64,000 bases of DNA, taken from the NCBI RefSeq assembly GCF_007679495.1, contig NZ_VEGP01000027.1, forward strand, positions 1 to 64,000. Reading direction: 5' to 3'. Position numbers and translations under genes: made by a program. The notes beneath the pieces are model-generated. The model was not told the DNA's origin, did not search any database, and was given only the letters and a program-made list of their open reading frames with translations. This document shows positions 18,148-26,317 of this stretch, one piece after another. Position 1 is the stretch's first letter. The number at the start of each line of letters is the position of its first letter. The DNA is from Paenibacillus sp. 32O-W. GTDB lineage: Bacteria; Bacillota; Bacilli; Paenibacillales; NBRC-103111.

Positions 18148-18423
18148 ATGGCTAAAAATGCGCTATTGGAGATCAGACGCAGTTTGGAGCCCCACGTTGG
18201 GCAGAAGATTGTGTTGCGTGCAAACGGTGGTCGCCGAAAGACCATTGAACGATCTGGAGTTTTGGAAGAGACCTACCCTTCTGTTTTTATCGTAAAGCTT
18301 GATCAAGAGCAGCATGCTTTTAAACGAGTGTCATACAGCTATGCGGATATACTGACGGAGTCCGTAGAAGTAACCGTCTGCCAAGATGAAGGACAAGTCC
18401 GCATCTCTTATATGCAAACTTAA
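18148..18423 (+). CDS. veg: Veg protein
   Basis: A 91-residue Veg family protein. The block [21 protein letters not shown] (residues 27-47, shown here only by name and place) and [13 protein letters not shown] are close to B. subtilis Veg, which stimulates biofilm formation by interfering with SinR. GAGGTGG lies before the ATG. It stands alone between two very strong promoters and a strong terminator, so high expression is likely. Confidence 0.95.
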   Translation: MAKNALLEIRRSLEPHVGQKIVLRANGGRRKTIERSGVLEETYPSVFIVKLDQEQHAFKRVSYSYADILTESVEVTVCQDEGQVRISYMQT

Positions 18424-18437
18424 CTGAACGAATTTTG

Positions 18438-18468
18438 CAGCAAAGCCCTTTTGGGTTTTGCTGTTTTT
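18438..18468 (+). terminator. Terminator after veg
   Basis: CAGCAAAGCCC pairs with GGGTTTTGCTG (one G-T pair) around a TTTT loop and is followed by six T. Confidence 0.9.
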
Positions 18469-18566
18469 TATTTGTAGGGGATATTCAAGGCTCGCCGCAA
18501 AGAGTGTAATTAGGGAAGAGCGACAGCGCTTAGAGGAAGTCTTGGCCGCTGACTCTGTTGGAACAC

Positions 18567-18614
18567 GGACGGAATATGCTTCGAAGGCCGGACGTTACTT
18601 TGTGGGGTTATTTT
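18567..18614 (+). repeat. Direct repeat, copy 1 (before sspF)
   Basis: A 48-base segment with GACGGAATATGCTTCGAAGG and a TGGGGTTATTTT end. It recurs with about 80% identity at 19077-19123, before ispE. A weaker resemblance continues upstream (GCGAC...GAGGAAGTC). It ends just where the sspF promoter region begins. Confidence 0.7.
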
Positions 18615-18630
18615 ATTGTCTGCCTTTACA

Positions 18631-18637
18631 CATACTA
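18631..18637 (+). promoter_or_regulatory. Candidate sigma-G -10 element of sspF
   Basis: CATACTA is an exact match to the sigma-G -10 consensus, 26 bases before the sspF ATG. The expected -35 region at about 18608-18613 reads TTATTT, a weak match. sspF is under sigma-G in B. subtilis. Confidence 0.5.
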
Positions 18638-18662
18638 ACCCTGAGCGAAAGGAGGGATACTG

Positions 18663-18851
18663 ATGAGCCGGAGAAGAAGAAGCGTCATGTCCGAACAGTT
18701 TAAATATGAGCTTGCCAAAGATTTAGGATTCTATAATACGGTCAAAGAAGAGGGCTGGGGCGGGATTCGGACCAAGGATGCCGGAAATATGGTTAAACGG
18801 GCGATCCAAATCGCCGAGCAGGCCACAAGCGGAAACCGTCCGAACCGTTAA
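18663..18851 (+). CDS. sspF: Small acid-soluble spore protein SspF-like
   Basis: A 62-residue alpha/beta-type SASP relative. It contains [15 protein letters not shown] and the nearly invariant [16 protein letters not shown] segment. These proteins bind and protect spore DNA or act as minor SASPs in the forespore. AAAGGAGGG precedes ATG 18663. It is a single-gene unit between veg and ispE, the same place as in B. subtilis. Confidence 0.95.
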   Translation: MSRRRRSVMSEQFKYELAKDLGFYNTVKEEGWGGIRTKDAGNMVKRAIQIAEQATSGNRPNR

Positions 18852-18911
18852 ATGCCGAGTTCGCCGGAAGTACATGCCGCAAGCTCTGAGCCGGCGAAAC
18901 GGGTTGCCAGA

Positions 18912-18949
18912 AGCCGGAGGCCGGAGGGATAGCCGTTCCGGCTTTTTTT
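18912..18949 (+). terminator. Terminator after sspF
   Basis: AGCCGGA (18912-18918) pairs with TCCGGCT (18937-18943), followed by seven T. Confidence 0.85.
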
Positions 18950-19076
18950 AGTATCATTAGCCGCAAAATGTTATCAAGCTGCTATCGAAAGAAAGTCAGG
19001 GAGTGCGACCGGGATTGGAGGACTCAAATGCGTGCCTCTCGCGGCACACGTTGCGGCGCTGCATGGCGGGTGACCA

Positions 19077-19123
19077 GGACGGAGTACGCTTCGAAGGCAT
19101 GCGCCACTTTATGGGGTTATTTT
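19077..19123 (+). repeat. Direct repeat, copy 2 (before ispE)
   Basis: The second copy of the repeat at 18567-18614: GACGGAGTACGCTTCGAAGG and a TGGGGTTATTTT end. The surrounding 18852-19185 gap otherwise holds the sspF terminator and the ispE promoter. A CTTCGAAG palindrome is conserved in both copies. Confidence 0.7.
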
Positions 19124-19135
19124 GCTGACCAGCCA

Positions 19136-19144
19136 TGTTATAAT
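19136..19144 (+). promoter_or_regulatory. Extended -10 promoter of ispE
   Basis: TGTTATAAT combines an extended TG with a consensus TATAAT, about 41 bases before the ispE start. The -35 region 17 bases upstream is poor, which is common for extended -10 promoters. Confidence 0.5.
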
Positions 19145-19185
19145 ATGTTAAGCTGTTTAACGGTAAATGCGAAGAAGGTGACTGC

Positions 19186-20040
19186 ATGAAAGTATTTGAA
19201 AAGGCTCCGGCTAAAATCAACCTTTCTTTGGATGTATTATACAAAAGGGAAGATGGGTATCATGAAGTGGAAATGGTCATGACGATGGTTGATTTGGCGG
19301 ACAGGCTGGAAATGCAGGAGCTGTCTCGGGACACCATTATCATATCAAGTCAGGCGGGCTATATCCCGCTGGATGAGAAGAACCTTGCTTTCCAGGCGGC
19401 CAAGCTGATTAAGGAACGATATAACGTACATAAAGGGGTTTATATCCACCTGGACAAAAAAATTCCCGTTGCGGCCGGTCTGGCAGGGGGAAGCAGCGAT
19501 GCCGCCGCCACTCTTCGCGGCTTGAACCGTCTGTGGAATCTGGGCATCCCCGCCCGGGAATTGATGGAGCTCGGAGCCGAGCTTGGTTCGGACGTGCCCT
19601 TCTGTGTGATGGGAGGTACTGCTTTGGCAAGTGGCAGGGGAGAGAAGCTCGAGCCCCTACCTTCACCTCCACAGTGCTGGGTTATCCTTGCTAAACCGCC
19701 CATTAATGTATCTACAGGGGAAGTTTACGGGAAGCTGAAGGCTTCCGAAATCGAACACCATCCTTCCATTCCGGATATGCTGCAATCCATCCGTTCGGGA
19801 CGATTTGATTTATTGTGCCGCTCACTGGGTAATGTATTGGAAAATATAACCTTCGAATTATATCCGGAGGTAAGGCAACTGCGGGACAGCATGCAGCGGA
19901 TGGGAGCCGACGGCGTATTGATGTCCGGAAGCGGTCCGACGGTGTTCGGCCTGGTCTCGAAGTTTTCCAAAGCGGCAAAGATATATAACGGCTTGAGAGG
20001 CTTTTGCAAAGAAGTGTACGCTGTACGGCTGCTGACCTGA
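19186..20040 (+). CDS. ispE: 4-(cytidine 5'-diphospho)-2-C-methyl-D-erythritol kinase
   Basis: IspE phosphorylates CDP-methylerythritol in the MEP pathway of isoprenoid synthesis. The 284-residue GHMP kinase has [19 protein letters not shown] at the N-terminus, the ATP-binding [15 protein letters not shown] near residue 95 and GSGPTVFGL near 247. Length is normal. GAAGGTG precedes the ATG. It sits between sspF and purR as in B. subtilis. Confidence 0.97.
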   Translation: MKVFEKAPAKINLSLDVLYKREDGYHEVEMVMTMVDLADRLEMQELSRDTIIISSQAGYIPLDEKNLAFQAAKLIKERYNVHKGVYIHLDKKIPVAAGLAGGSSDAAATLRGLNRLWNLGIPARELMELGAELGSDVPFCVMGGTALASGRGEKLEPLPSPPQCWVILAKPPINVSTGEVYGKLKASEIEHHPSIPDMLQSIRSGRFDLLCRSLGNVLENITFELYPEVRQLRDSMQRMGADGVLMSGSGPTVFGLVSKFSKAAKIYNGLRGFCKEVYAVRLLT

Positions 20041-20151
20041 CACTCTTGCGGCAAGCTTGTCTAAATACGTATAAAGATGGTATATTTAATGTTAATATTC
20101 GGATTTTAACTTAAAATGCCGACTTGTTGAGTAAACGGTCAGAGGTGTGTC

Positions 20152-20967
20152 ATGAAAAAATTAAAACGCAGTGCAAGATTAGTGGAGATGACGCAATACT
20201 TGCTGTACCGGCCTCATTCCTTGATTCCGTTAACCACTTTTGCTGAGCGTTATCAAGCGGCCAAGTCCTCCATCAGCGAAGATTTGGCGATCATTAAGGA
20301 AGTGTTTGAAGCGGAGGGCTTCGGTGAACTGCAGACTTTGGCAGGGGCGGCCGGGGGTGTAATATTCATCCCCAAATACCCGAAAACGGCCTCTTTGGAA
20401 TTGATCCGCAAGCTGTGCGGAATGCTGGAACAACCGGAACGGATCCTTCCGGGAGAATATTTATATATGTCCGATCTTTTGGGTAAGCCGGCGATTATGA
20501 ATGAAATCGGCAAAATTTTCGCCACGGCGTTCTCCGACCGTGATATTGATGTGGTGATGACGGTAGAGACCAAAGGAATCCCTCTAGCTTATGCGACCGC
20601 GACTTTCCTTAATTTGCCGGTCGTTATTGTGCGCAGAGACAGTCAGGTCACGGAGGGGTCGACCGTAAGCATCAATTACGTATCGGGCTCCAACCGGAGG
20701 ATTCAGACTATGTCATTGGCAAGACGCGCATTGAAGGAGCAATCCAAGGTGCTGATCATCGATGATTTCATGAGAGCCGGCGGGACGATCCAGGGAATGA
20801 TGGACCTTCTTCAGGAGTTTAAAGCGACTGTGCAGGGCGTTGGAGTGTTGGTTGAATCGGAAGATGTGCGGGAACGACTCGTTACCGACTATGTGTCGCT
20901 AGCCAGACTGTCCGTCGATTCGAAAGCGAGAAGTCTGACTGCTGTTCCTGGTAATTATTTTGACTAG
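20152..20967 (+). CDS. purR: Purine operon repressor PurR
   Basis: A 271-residue Bacillus-type PurR. Residues 1-75 form the winged-helix DNA-binding domain; the rest is a phosphoribosyltransferase-like effector domain with the PRPP motif [14 protein letters not shown] near residue 199. It represses purine synthesis and transport genes and is released by PRPP. It is followed after 14 bases by ridA, the standard pair. Confidence 0.96.
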   Translation: MKKLKRSARLVEMTQYLLYRPHSLIPLTTFAERYQAAKSSISEDLAIIKEVFEAEGFGELQTLAGAAGGVIFIPKYPKTASLELIRKLCGMLEQPERILPGEYLYMSDLLGKPAIMNEIGKIFATAFSDRDIDVVMTVETKGIPLAYATATFLNLPVVIVRRDSQVTEGSTVSINYVSGSNRRIQTMSLARRALKEQSKVLIIDDFMRAGGTIQGMMDLLQEFKATVQGVGVLVESEDVRERLVTDYVSLARLSVDSKARSLTAVPGNYFD

Positions 20968-20981
20968 AAGGAAGTGATGGA

Positions 20982-21368
20982 ATGAAACCGATCCAAATTG
21001 CAACGGAGAAAGCACCGGCCGCCATCGGCCCCTATTCTCAGGCCGTTCAGTTCGGGAATGTACTTTTTACATCCGGACAAATTCCCCTCGGGCTGGACGG
21101 CAAGATTGTAGAGGGTGGAATCCGGGAACAAACCCATCAGGTCTTCCGGAATCTTAAAGAAATCCTTGGCGAGGTGGGAGCCGATTTCCAGCATGTGTTG
21201 AAGGCGACCGTCTATTTGAAGGACATGGGTATGTTCTCTGAGGTCAATGAAATTTATGCCGAATATTTCGGCAACCACAAACCGGCGCGTTCCACCGTCG
21301 AGGTGGCAAGGCTTCCCAAGGATGTTCTTGTCGAAATCGAATTGATTGTAGCGATTGGTGTCGAATAA
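20982..21368 (+). CDS. ridA: RidA/YabJ enamine-imine deaminase
   Basis: A 128-residue YjgF/YER057c/UK114 family protein that clears reactive enamine intermediates and is linked to purine regulation in B. subtilis (yabJ). Diagnostic segments are [12 protein letters not shown] near residue 10, the [10 protein letters not shown]-like strand (here [10 protein letters not shown]) near 74 and the conserved Arg in [12 protein letters not shown] near 104. AGGAAGTGA precedes ATG 20982. Confidence 0.96.
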   Translation: MKPIQIATEKAPAAIGPYSQAVQFGNVLFTSGQIPLGLDGKIVEGGIREQTHQVFRNLKEILGEVGADFQHVLKATVYLKDMGMFSEVNEIYAEYFGNHKPARSTVEVARLPKDVLVEIELIVAIGVE

Positions 21369-21421
21369 TAACAACTCGGGAAAATATTTTAGAAAATGCC
21401 ATTTTTTTATCATTGAAAAGA

Positions 21422-21447
21422 AGGATTTTCCAACAAAATGTGGAAGT
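21422..21447 (+). promoter_or_regulatory. Sigma-H-like promoter of spoVG
   Basis: AGGATTT (21422-21428) and GGAAGT (21442-21447), with 14 bases between AGGATTT and GAA, match the spacing of the known B. subtilis spoVG sigma-H promoter; the -10 differs in one base (GAAG rather than GAAT). It lies 42 bases before the spoVG start. Confidence 0.65.
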
Positions 21448-21488
21448 CTATACCAAGTCTTTTTGATGATAAAAGGTGGTGAACTTGA

Positions 21489-21776
<288 letters not shown>

Positions 21777-21793
21777 TGCATTTCAGCCCCGCG

Positions 21794-21825
21794 AAGAGAG
21801 CCCGGAATGGGCTCTCTTTTCTTTT
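21794..21825 (+). terminator. Terminator after spoVG
   Basis: AAGAGAGCCC (21794-21803) pairs perfectly with GGGCTCTCTT (21809-21818) around GGAAT, followed by T-rich sequence. Confidence 0.92.
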
Positions 21826-21882
21826 TGCAGAAAGTGAGCTATATTCTATAGTGAACCTTATATTAGCTTGGAGTGGTCTGAT

Positions 21883-23277
21883 TTGCAGATAAACAGCATC
21901 ATATTGGCTGCCGGCTTGGGGAAGCGGATGAAATCAAAGCTGTACAAGATGCTTCATCCGGTTTGCGGAAAGCCGATGGTCGGTCACGTCCTGGATTTGT
22001 TGGAAAAGATCGAAACAAAGCGCAAAGTCGCTATCGTAGGCAATGGAGCGGATGAAATTAAAGCCTACTTGGGAGACCGGGCAGAATATGCGTTTCAGGC
22101 CGAGCAGCTAGGCACTGGACATGCAGTGCTGCAAGCCAAGCCCCTTCTTGAGAATGAACAAGGAGTCACCATTGTAATATGCGGGGATACCCCTTTGGTT
22201 AGAGAAGAAACTCTGAGGGAGATGATCCGTCTTCATCAGGAGAGCGGAGCGGCGGCAACGATCTTGACCGCGGAAATGGAGAATCCCCATGGATACGGCC
22301 GGATCACAAGAGACGATCAAGGGCTTGTGACCGGAATTATCGAGCAGAAGGACTGTAACGAGTCCCAGCAATTAATCAAGGAAATCAACGCGGGGACTTA
22401 TTTGTTCGATAACCACAAGCTGTTCAAAGCTTTGGACCGCGTCACTAATCATAATGCTCAGAACGAATACTATTTGACTGATGTCATAGGTATTATGAAA
22501 GCCGATGGCGACCGGGTAATCGGTTATTGCACCCCCGATCCTTCGGAAGCGGCCGGAATTAACGACCGCATTGGACTGGCGGAAGCGGAGAAGCTTATGA
22601 GAGACCGAATTCTCCGGAAGCATATGATTAACGGCGTTACGATTCAAGATCCGGCTCAAACCTATATCGAACCGGATGTGGAGATAGGGCAGGACACGGT
22701 ACTGCTGCCCGGAACCGTTTTGAAAGGGAAGACCGTCATTGGTGAAGACTGTATTATAGGGCCTTATTCTGAAATTATCGATTCCACCATAGAACATGGC
22801 GGGACGGTCAAGCAGTCCGTGCTGCAGGAAGCGACGGTAGGAGAGCATTCCCATGTCGGCCCGTTCGCCTATTTGCGTCCGGGAGCCCGATTGGGAAGAG
22901 ACGTTAAGGTCGGCGATTTTGTCGAGATCAAAAATTCGACGCTTGGCGACAACACCAAAGTATCTCATTTGAGCTATGTGGGCGACGCAAAGGTTGGAAA
23001 AGATGTCAATATTGGCTGCGGTGCCATTACGGTAAATTATGATGGCTATAAGAAGCACCTGACCGAGGTGGAAGACGGAGCTTTTATCGGCAGCAATGTC
23101 AACCTGATTGCTCCTGTCAAAATCGGCAAGGGCGCTTATGTGGTGGCCGGTTCCACTATTACCCATCCCGTAGAGGAAGGGGACCTCGCCATTGCCAGGG
23201 AACGACAAACCAACAAACCCGGGTACGCTCAGTTATTGCGCAACCGAATCAAAGCCAGAAACAGTAAAAAAGACTAG
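21883..23277 (+). CDS. glmU: Bifunctional UDP-GlcNAc pyrophosphorylase / GlcN-1-P acetyltransferase
   Basis: GlmU makes UDP-GlcNAc for peptidoglycan. The 464-residue protein has an N-terminal uridyltransferase (LAAGLGKRMKSKLYKMLHP near residue 8) and a C-terminal left-handed beta-helix (about 250-450) with hexapeptide repeats and the acetyltransferase residues around NYDGYKKHLT. TTG at 21883 is chosen because GGAGTGG lies six bases upstream and the N-terminus then fits the family; TTG 21868 is too early. Confidence 0.96.
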   Translation: MQINSIILAAGLGKRMKSKLYKMLHPVCGKPMVGHVLDLLEKIETKRKVAIVGNGADEIKAYLGDRAEYAFQAEQLGTGHAVLQAKPLLENEQGVTIVICGDTPLVREETLREMIRLHQESGAAATILTAEMENPHGYGRITRDDQGLVTGIIEQKDCNESQQLIKEINAGTYLFDNHKLFKALDRVTNHNAQNEYYLTDVIGIMKADGDRVIGYCTPDPSEAAGINDRIGLAEAEKLMRDRILRKHMINGVTIQDPAQTYIEPDVEIGQDTVLLPGTVLKGKTVIGEDCIIGPYSEIIDSTIEHGGTVKQSVLQEATVGEHSHVGPFAYLRPGARLGRDVKVGDFVEIKNSTLGDNTKVSHLSYVGDAKVGKDVNIGCGAITVNYDGYKKHLTEVEDGAFIGSNVNLIAPVKIGKGAYVVAGSTITHPVEEGDLAIARERQTNKPGYAQLLRNRIKARNSKKD

Positions 23278-23307
23278 CACCGATCTGCCAAGGAGGAACG
23301 GCTGGAA

Positions 23308-24255
23308 ATGCCATATTGCGATTCAAAACTTAAAGTGTTTACCTGTAACTCCAATCCTCAGTTAGCCCAGGAAATTGCCGACTATATAGATGTTCCGCTC
23401 GGAAGCGCGGATATTGTGCGGTTCAGCGATGGAGAAATCCAAATTAAGCTGAATGAGAGTGTCCGGGGCTCTAATGTATTTCTAATCCAGTCCACATGCA
23501 GCCCGGTTAACGACCATCTGATGGAAGTGCTGGTGATGACCGATGCTCTCAAGCGGGCATCGGCCAGAAGCATTAATGTCGTTATTCCGTATTACGGCTA
23601 TGCACGACAGGACCGCAAGGCAAGATCCCGTGATCCGATCACGGCCAAGCTGGTAGCGAATTTGATTGAGACGGCCGGAGCTCATCGGGTCATTACTATG
23701 GATTTGCATGCGATGCAGATTCAAGGATTTTTCGATATTCCGGTCGATCATTTGCTCGGAGTTCCCATATTGGGACAATATTATCGGGATAAAGAATTAA
23801 GCAATGTGGTCGTTGTATCTCCAGACCACGGCGGAGTGGTTCGGGCGAGAAGGCTTGCGGACTATCTTAAAGCGCCGTTGGCTATTATCGATAAGAGAAG
23901 GCCGGAGCCCAATGTCAGTGAAGTGATGAATATCATTGGAGACATTGAAGGGAAGACCGCCATTCTGATAGACGATATTATCGATACTGCCGGTACGATG
24001 ACTTTGGCTGCCAACGCACTGATGGAGTATGGCGCCAAGGAAGTTTTCGCTTGCGGAACCCATGCGGTTCTGTCGGGTCCGGCTATGCAGCGGATCGAAG
24101 AATCTCCGATTCGCGAGCTGCTGGTAACCAACACCATTCCGATTTCTCATCGCGAGCCATCCCCCAAGATCAAGGCGCTTTCGGTTGCGCCGCTGATGGG
24201 AGAGGCCATTATTCGTGTGCACGAAGAACAGTCGATAAGTAATTTATTTGAATAG
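23308..24255 (+). CDS. prs: Ribose-phosphate pyrophosphokinase
   Basis: PRPP synthetase, 315 residues, which feeds purine, pyrimidine, NAD, His and Trp synthesis. The flexible-loop [17 protein letters not shown] is near residue 96, the metal-binding [16 protein letters not shown] near 130 and the PRPP loop [13 protein letters not shown] near 218. GGAGGAAC precedes the ATG. It lies downstream of glmU, the usual pair. Confidence 0.98.
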   Translation: MPYCDSKLKVFTCNSNPQLAQEIADYIDVPLGSADIVRFSDGEIQIKLNESVRGSNVFLIQSTCSPVNDHLMEVLVMTDALKRASARSINVVIPYYGYARQDRKARSRDPITAKLVANLIETAGAHRVITMDLHAMQIQGFFDIPVDHLLGVPILGQYYRDKELSNVVVVSPDHGGVVRARRLADYLKAPLAIIDKRRPEPNVSEVMNIIGDIEGKTAILIDDIIDTAGTMTLAANALMEYGAKEVFACGTHAVLSGPAMQRIEESPIRELLVTNTIPISHREPSPKIKALSVAPLMGEAIIRVHEEQSISNLFE

Positions 24256-24431
24256 TTTTGGTTTTGAACCTCCAATATATGGGTAAAGTAACGAGTGAGT
24301 ATTCTTTCACAAGGTGGTGCTGAGAGTTCTTCTGGGCGGAGCAATCTCCCCATAAGGACTCTGCTATCGCCTCCTTCAGAGAGTCTGCGGTACTCGCTCG
24401 CTCTTAAACCTATGCTTGGAGGTATTTGATT
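24256..24431 (+). promoter_or_regulatory. Structured leader of ctc
   Basis: CGAGTGAGTA (24292-24301) pairs with TACTCGCTCG (24391-24400), one G-T in ten, closing an 89-base structured interior. Inside, GACTCT (24357-24362) can pair either with AGAGTT/AGAGT near 24323 or with AGAGTC near 24379, so two folds compete. ACCTCCAA (24268-24275) is an exact complement of the ctc ribosome site TTGGAGGT (24416-24423). A sigma-B-like GTTTTG/GGGTAA pair at 24262-24287 could instead be the promoter, placing the anti-site outside the RNA. Confidence 0.55.
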
Positions 24432-25052
24432 ATGACCGCTACATTGATAGTGAAGGAACGCCCGGAATTAACGAAGTCTGGACGAAAGCAAGTAAGGAAG
24501 GAAGGTTTCGTGCCGGGAAGTGTATATGGCAAGACTATAGGCAGCGTATCGGTCCTGGTGGATAACAAGGAAATTGGGCAGCTTCTAAGGACAAACCCTC
24601 ATGGAGTCATTGAGATGTCCATGCCTGACGGAGGGAAGCAGCCGGTGATGATCCAGCAGGTGCAGAAGGACCCGCTTTCCGGGGAGCTGCTGCACATCGA
24701 TTTTCACCTCATCCGCATGGACGAGCCTGTCCGTTCCATGATTCCGGTAGAAATTACCGGAGAGGCGATTGGAGTCAAGGAAGGCGGAATTTTGCAGATA
24801 AGGGCTCATGAAGTGGAGGTTAAGTGCCTTCCACAGCATCTTCCCCCGACCATTTCCGTAGACGTATCGAGATTGGGAGTAGGGGAGAATTTGACGGTCT
24901 CCGAAATAACCGTACCGTCTGAGCTGGAGATTATTTCAGACCCCCATGAAGTAGTGGTAACTATACTGGCTCCTCAGAAGGAAGAGGCTCCCGATGATAC
25001 GGAGGCCGAGGAGACAGCCGGAGAAGCACCTGGGCAGCAGGGTGAGGAATAA
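24432..25052 (+). CDS. ctc: 50S ribosomal protein L25 / general stress protein Ctc
   Basis: A 206-residue long-form L25 (TL5/Ctc) that binds 5S rRNA. The N-terminal 5S-binding domain (about 1-95) includes SGRKQVRKEGFVPGSVYGK; the C-terminal domain (about 96-185) is the beta-barrel of the Ctc type, and the last 20 residues are acidic and low-complexity. ATG 24432 lies nine bases after TTGGAGG; the in-frame TTG 24426 is too close. A structured leader precedes it. Confidence 0.95.
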   Translation: MTATLIVKERPELTKSGRKQVRKEGFVPGSVYGKTIGSVSVLVDNKEIGQLLRTNPHGVIEMSMPDGGKQPVMIQQVQKDPLSGELLHIDFHLIRMDEPVRSMIPVEITGEAIGVKEGGILQIRAHEVEVKCLPQHLPPTISVDVSRLGVGENLTVSEITVPSELEIISDPHEVVVTILAPQKEEAPDDTEAEETAGEAPGQQGEE

Positions 25053-25066
25053 GATTTCAATTAGGG

Positions 25067-25100
25067 ACACGCCTGATCCGATTCACGAGGCGTGTTTTTT
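25067..25100 (+). terminator. Terminator after ctc
   Basis: ACACGCCT (25067-25074) pairs with AGGCGTGT (25088-25095), followed by six T. Confidence 0.88.
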
Positions 25101-25256
25101 GTCGTTTGATATCATTGCGATATAGTCGGCAGGTGCTATTCTGCCATTAAAAATCCGCCGACCCAAAGGCTTTCCGGCCTTGCCGATTTGATCTTGCGCA
25201 AGTTCCCGATTAAAATAGTAAGATAATCATTTATTTACGAAGGTGGATATACGGCT

Positions 25257-25817
25257 ATGAAATGTTTTGTCGGTCTCGGCAATCCCGGAAGGTCCTACGA
25301 AAACACCAGGCATAACATCGGTTTTATGGCGATCGATTGGTTTGCCCGTGAGTGGGGAATTCCCATCAAGCAAAATAAGTGCAAAGCGATGATCGGGGAA
25401 GGTGTCGTTCAAGGGACTAAAGTATGGCTGATTAAGCCGACGACCTATATGAATCTGTCCGGCGAATCGGTGCGGGCTTTTCTGGATTATTATAAAGCGG
25501 AGTTGGAGGATGTTACAGTATTGTATGACGATCTGGATACGGCCTTCGGCAAATTTCGCCTTCGTTATCAGGGAAGCTCGGGTGGACATAACGGAATCAA
25601 ATCCATCATTCAGCATACGGGGACACAGACCTTCGACCGAATAAGAATCGGAATTTCGCGTCCCGCCCCGGGTTCGGATATTGCCGATTATGTGCTTTCC
25701 TCTTTCACCAAGGAAGAATTTAAGCAGCTTCCCGATATATTGGACCGCGTGAGCGAAGCGATGCTTTATTCGATAAGCCATACCTTTGAACAAACGATGG
25801 CGAAATTTAACGGTTAG
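25257..25817 (+). CDS. pth: Peptidyl-tRNA hydrolase
   Basis: Pth (SpoVC), 186 residues, releases peptides from tRNAs dropped by ribosomes. Catalytic and binding residues are visible in GLGNPGRSYENTRHNIGF (residues 5-22, with the catalytic His in TRHN), KPTTYMNLSGESV near 62 and GSSGGHNGIKSII near 108. GAAGGTGG precedes ATG 25257. It is the usual neighbour of ctc. Confidence 0.97.
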   Translation: MKCFVGLGNPGRSYENTRHNIGFMAIDWFAREWGIPIKQNKCKAMIGEGVVQGTKVWLIKPTTYMNLSGESVRAFLDYYKAELEDVTVLYDDLDTAFGKFRLRYQGSSGGHNGIKSIIQHTGTQTFDRIRIGISRPAPGSDIADYVLSSFTKEEFKQLPDILDRVSEAMLYSISHTFEQTMAKFNG

Positions 25818-25985
25818 TTACATAATGCCGTCGCCATGGATGGCGTTTGGTCATAATTTTGAATTAAGACCCCGCCAGGCTGACTGGTCAATAACAAACA
25901 GTGTGCCCCAACGGTTATCCTATGCTTAATTGCTGCAGAATTGGGCATAATAAGTTGGTATAGGATGACTCCGGGAGGCATAGAT

Positions 25986-26216
25986 ATGTCAATACTTTAC
26001 ATTTGCAGGCACTGCCGCAGCCATGTCGGGCAGATTGATAGGGATACGGTGGACGAAGCCCGCCTCGGGTTTCAATTCTTGACCCCCGGCGAGCGCAGAG
26101 ATATAATATCGTATAACCCGGATGGCAATGTTATTGTCAAGGTTACATGTGATTACTGCCGGGAAGCGCTGGAAGCCAATCCTGAGCTGTCCTTGCTGAG
26201 CAATCCGCTGCAATAA
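25986..26216 (+). CDS. fin: Anti-sigma-F factor Fin
   Basis: Fin (YabK) is made in the forespore and shifts it from sigma-F to sigma-G. The 76-residue protein has the zinc ligands CRHC (residues 7-10) and CDYC near 55, plus LGFQFLTPGERRDIISYNPDG. ATG 25986 follows GGGAGG; an upstream in-frame ATG at 25941 is not used because it adds an unconserved tail. It lies between pth and mfd as in B. subtilis. Confidence 0.93.
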   Translation: MSILYICRHCRSHVGQIDRDTVDEARLGFQFLTPGERRDIISYNPDGNVIVKVTCDYCREALEANPELSLLSNPLQ

Positions 26217-26317
26217 TCGGAATATGTCAATATATAGAGCGTCTATTACTAAGGAATGTTAATGGCCTTGGCAGTTCCGCCGAGGCTTCTTTTTGATGGT
26301 CGAGAGGAGTGAATTCA

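Noticed and set aside
18458-18703. Two short frames sharing TRTEYASKA (also at 18968-19189)
   Set aside because: The shared residues come from the noncoding direct repeat; neither frame has a ribosome site and flanking residues are unrelated.
24300-24330. AAGGTGGTGCTG in the ctc leader as a T-box sequence
   Set aside because: It resembles the T-box core but lies at the start of a short leader with no room for Stem I, and ctc is not a synthetase or amino-acid gene.
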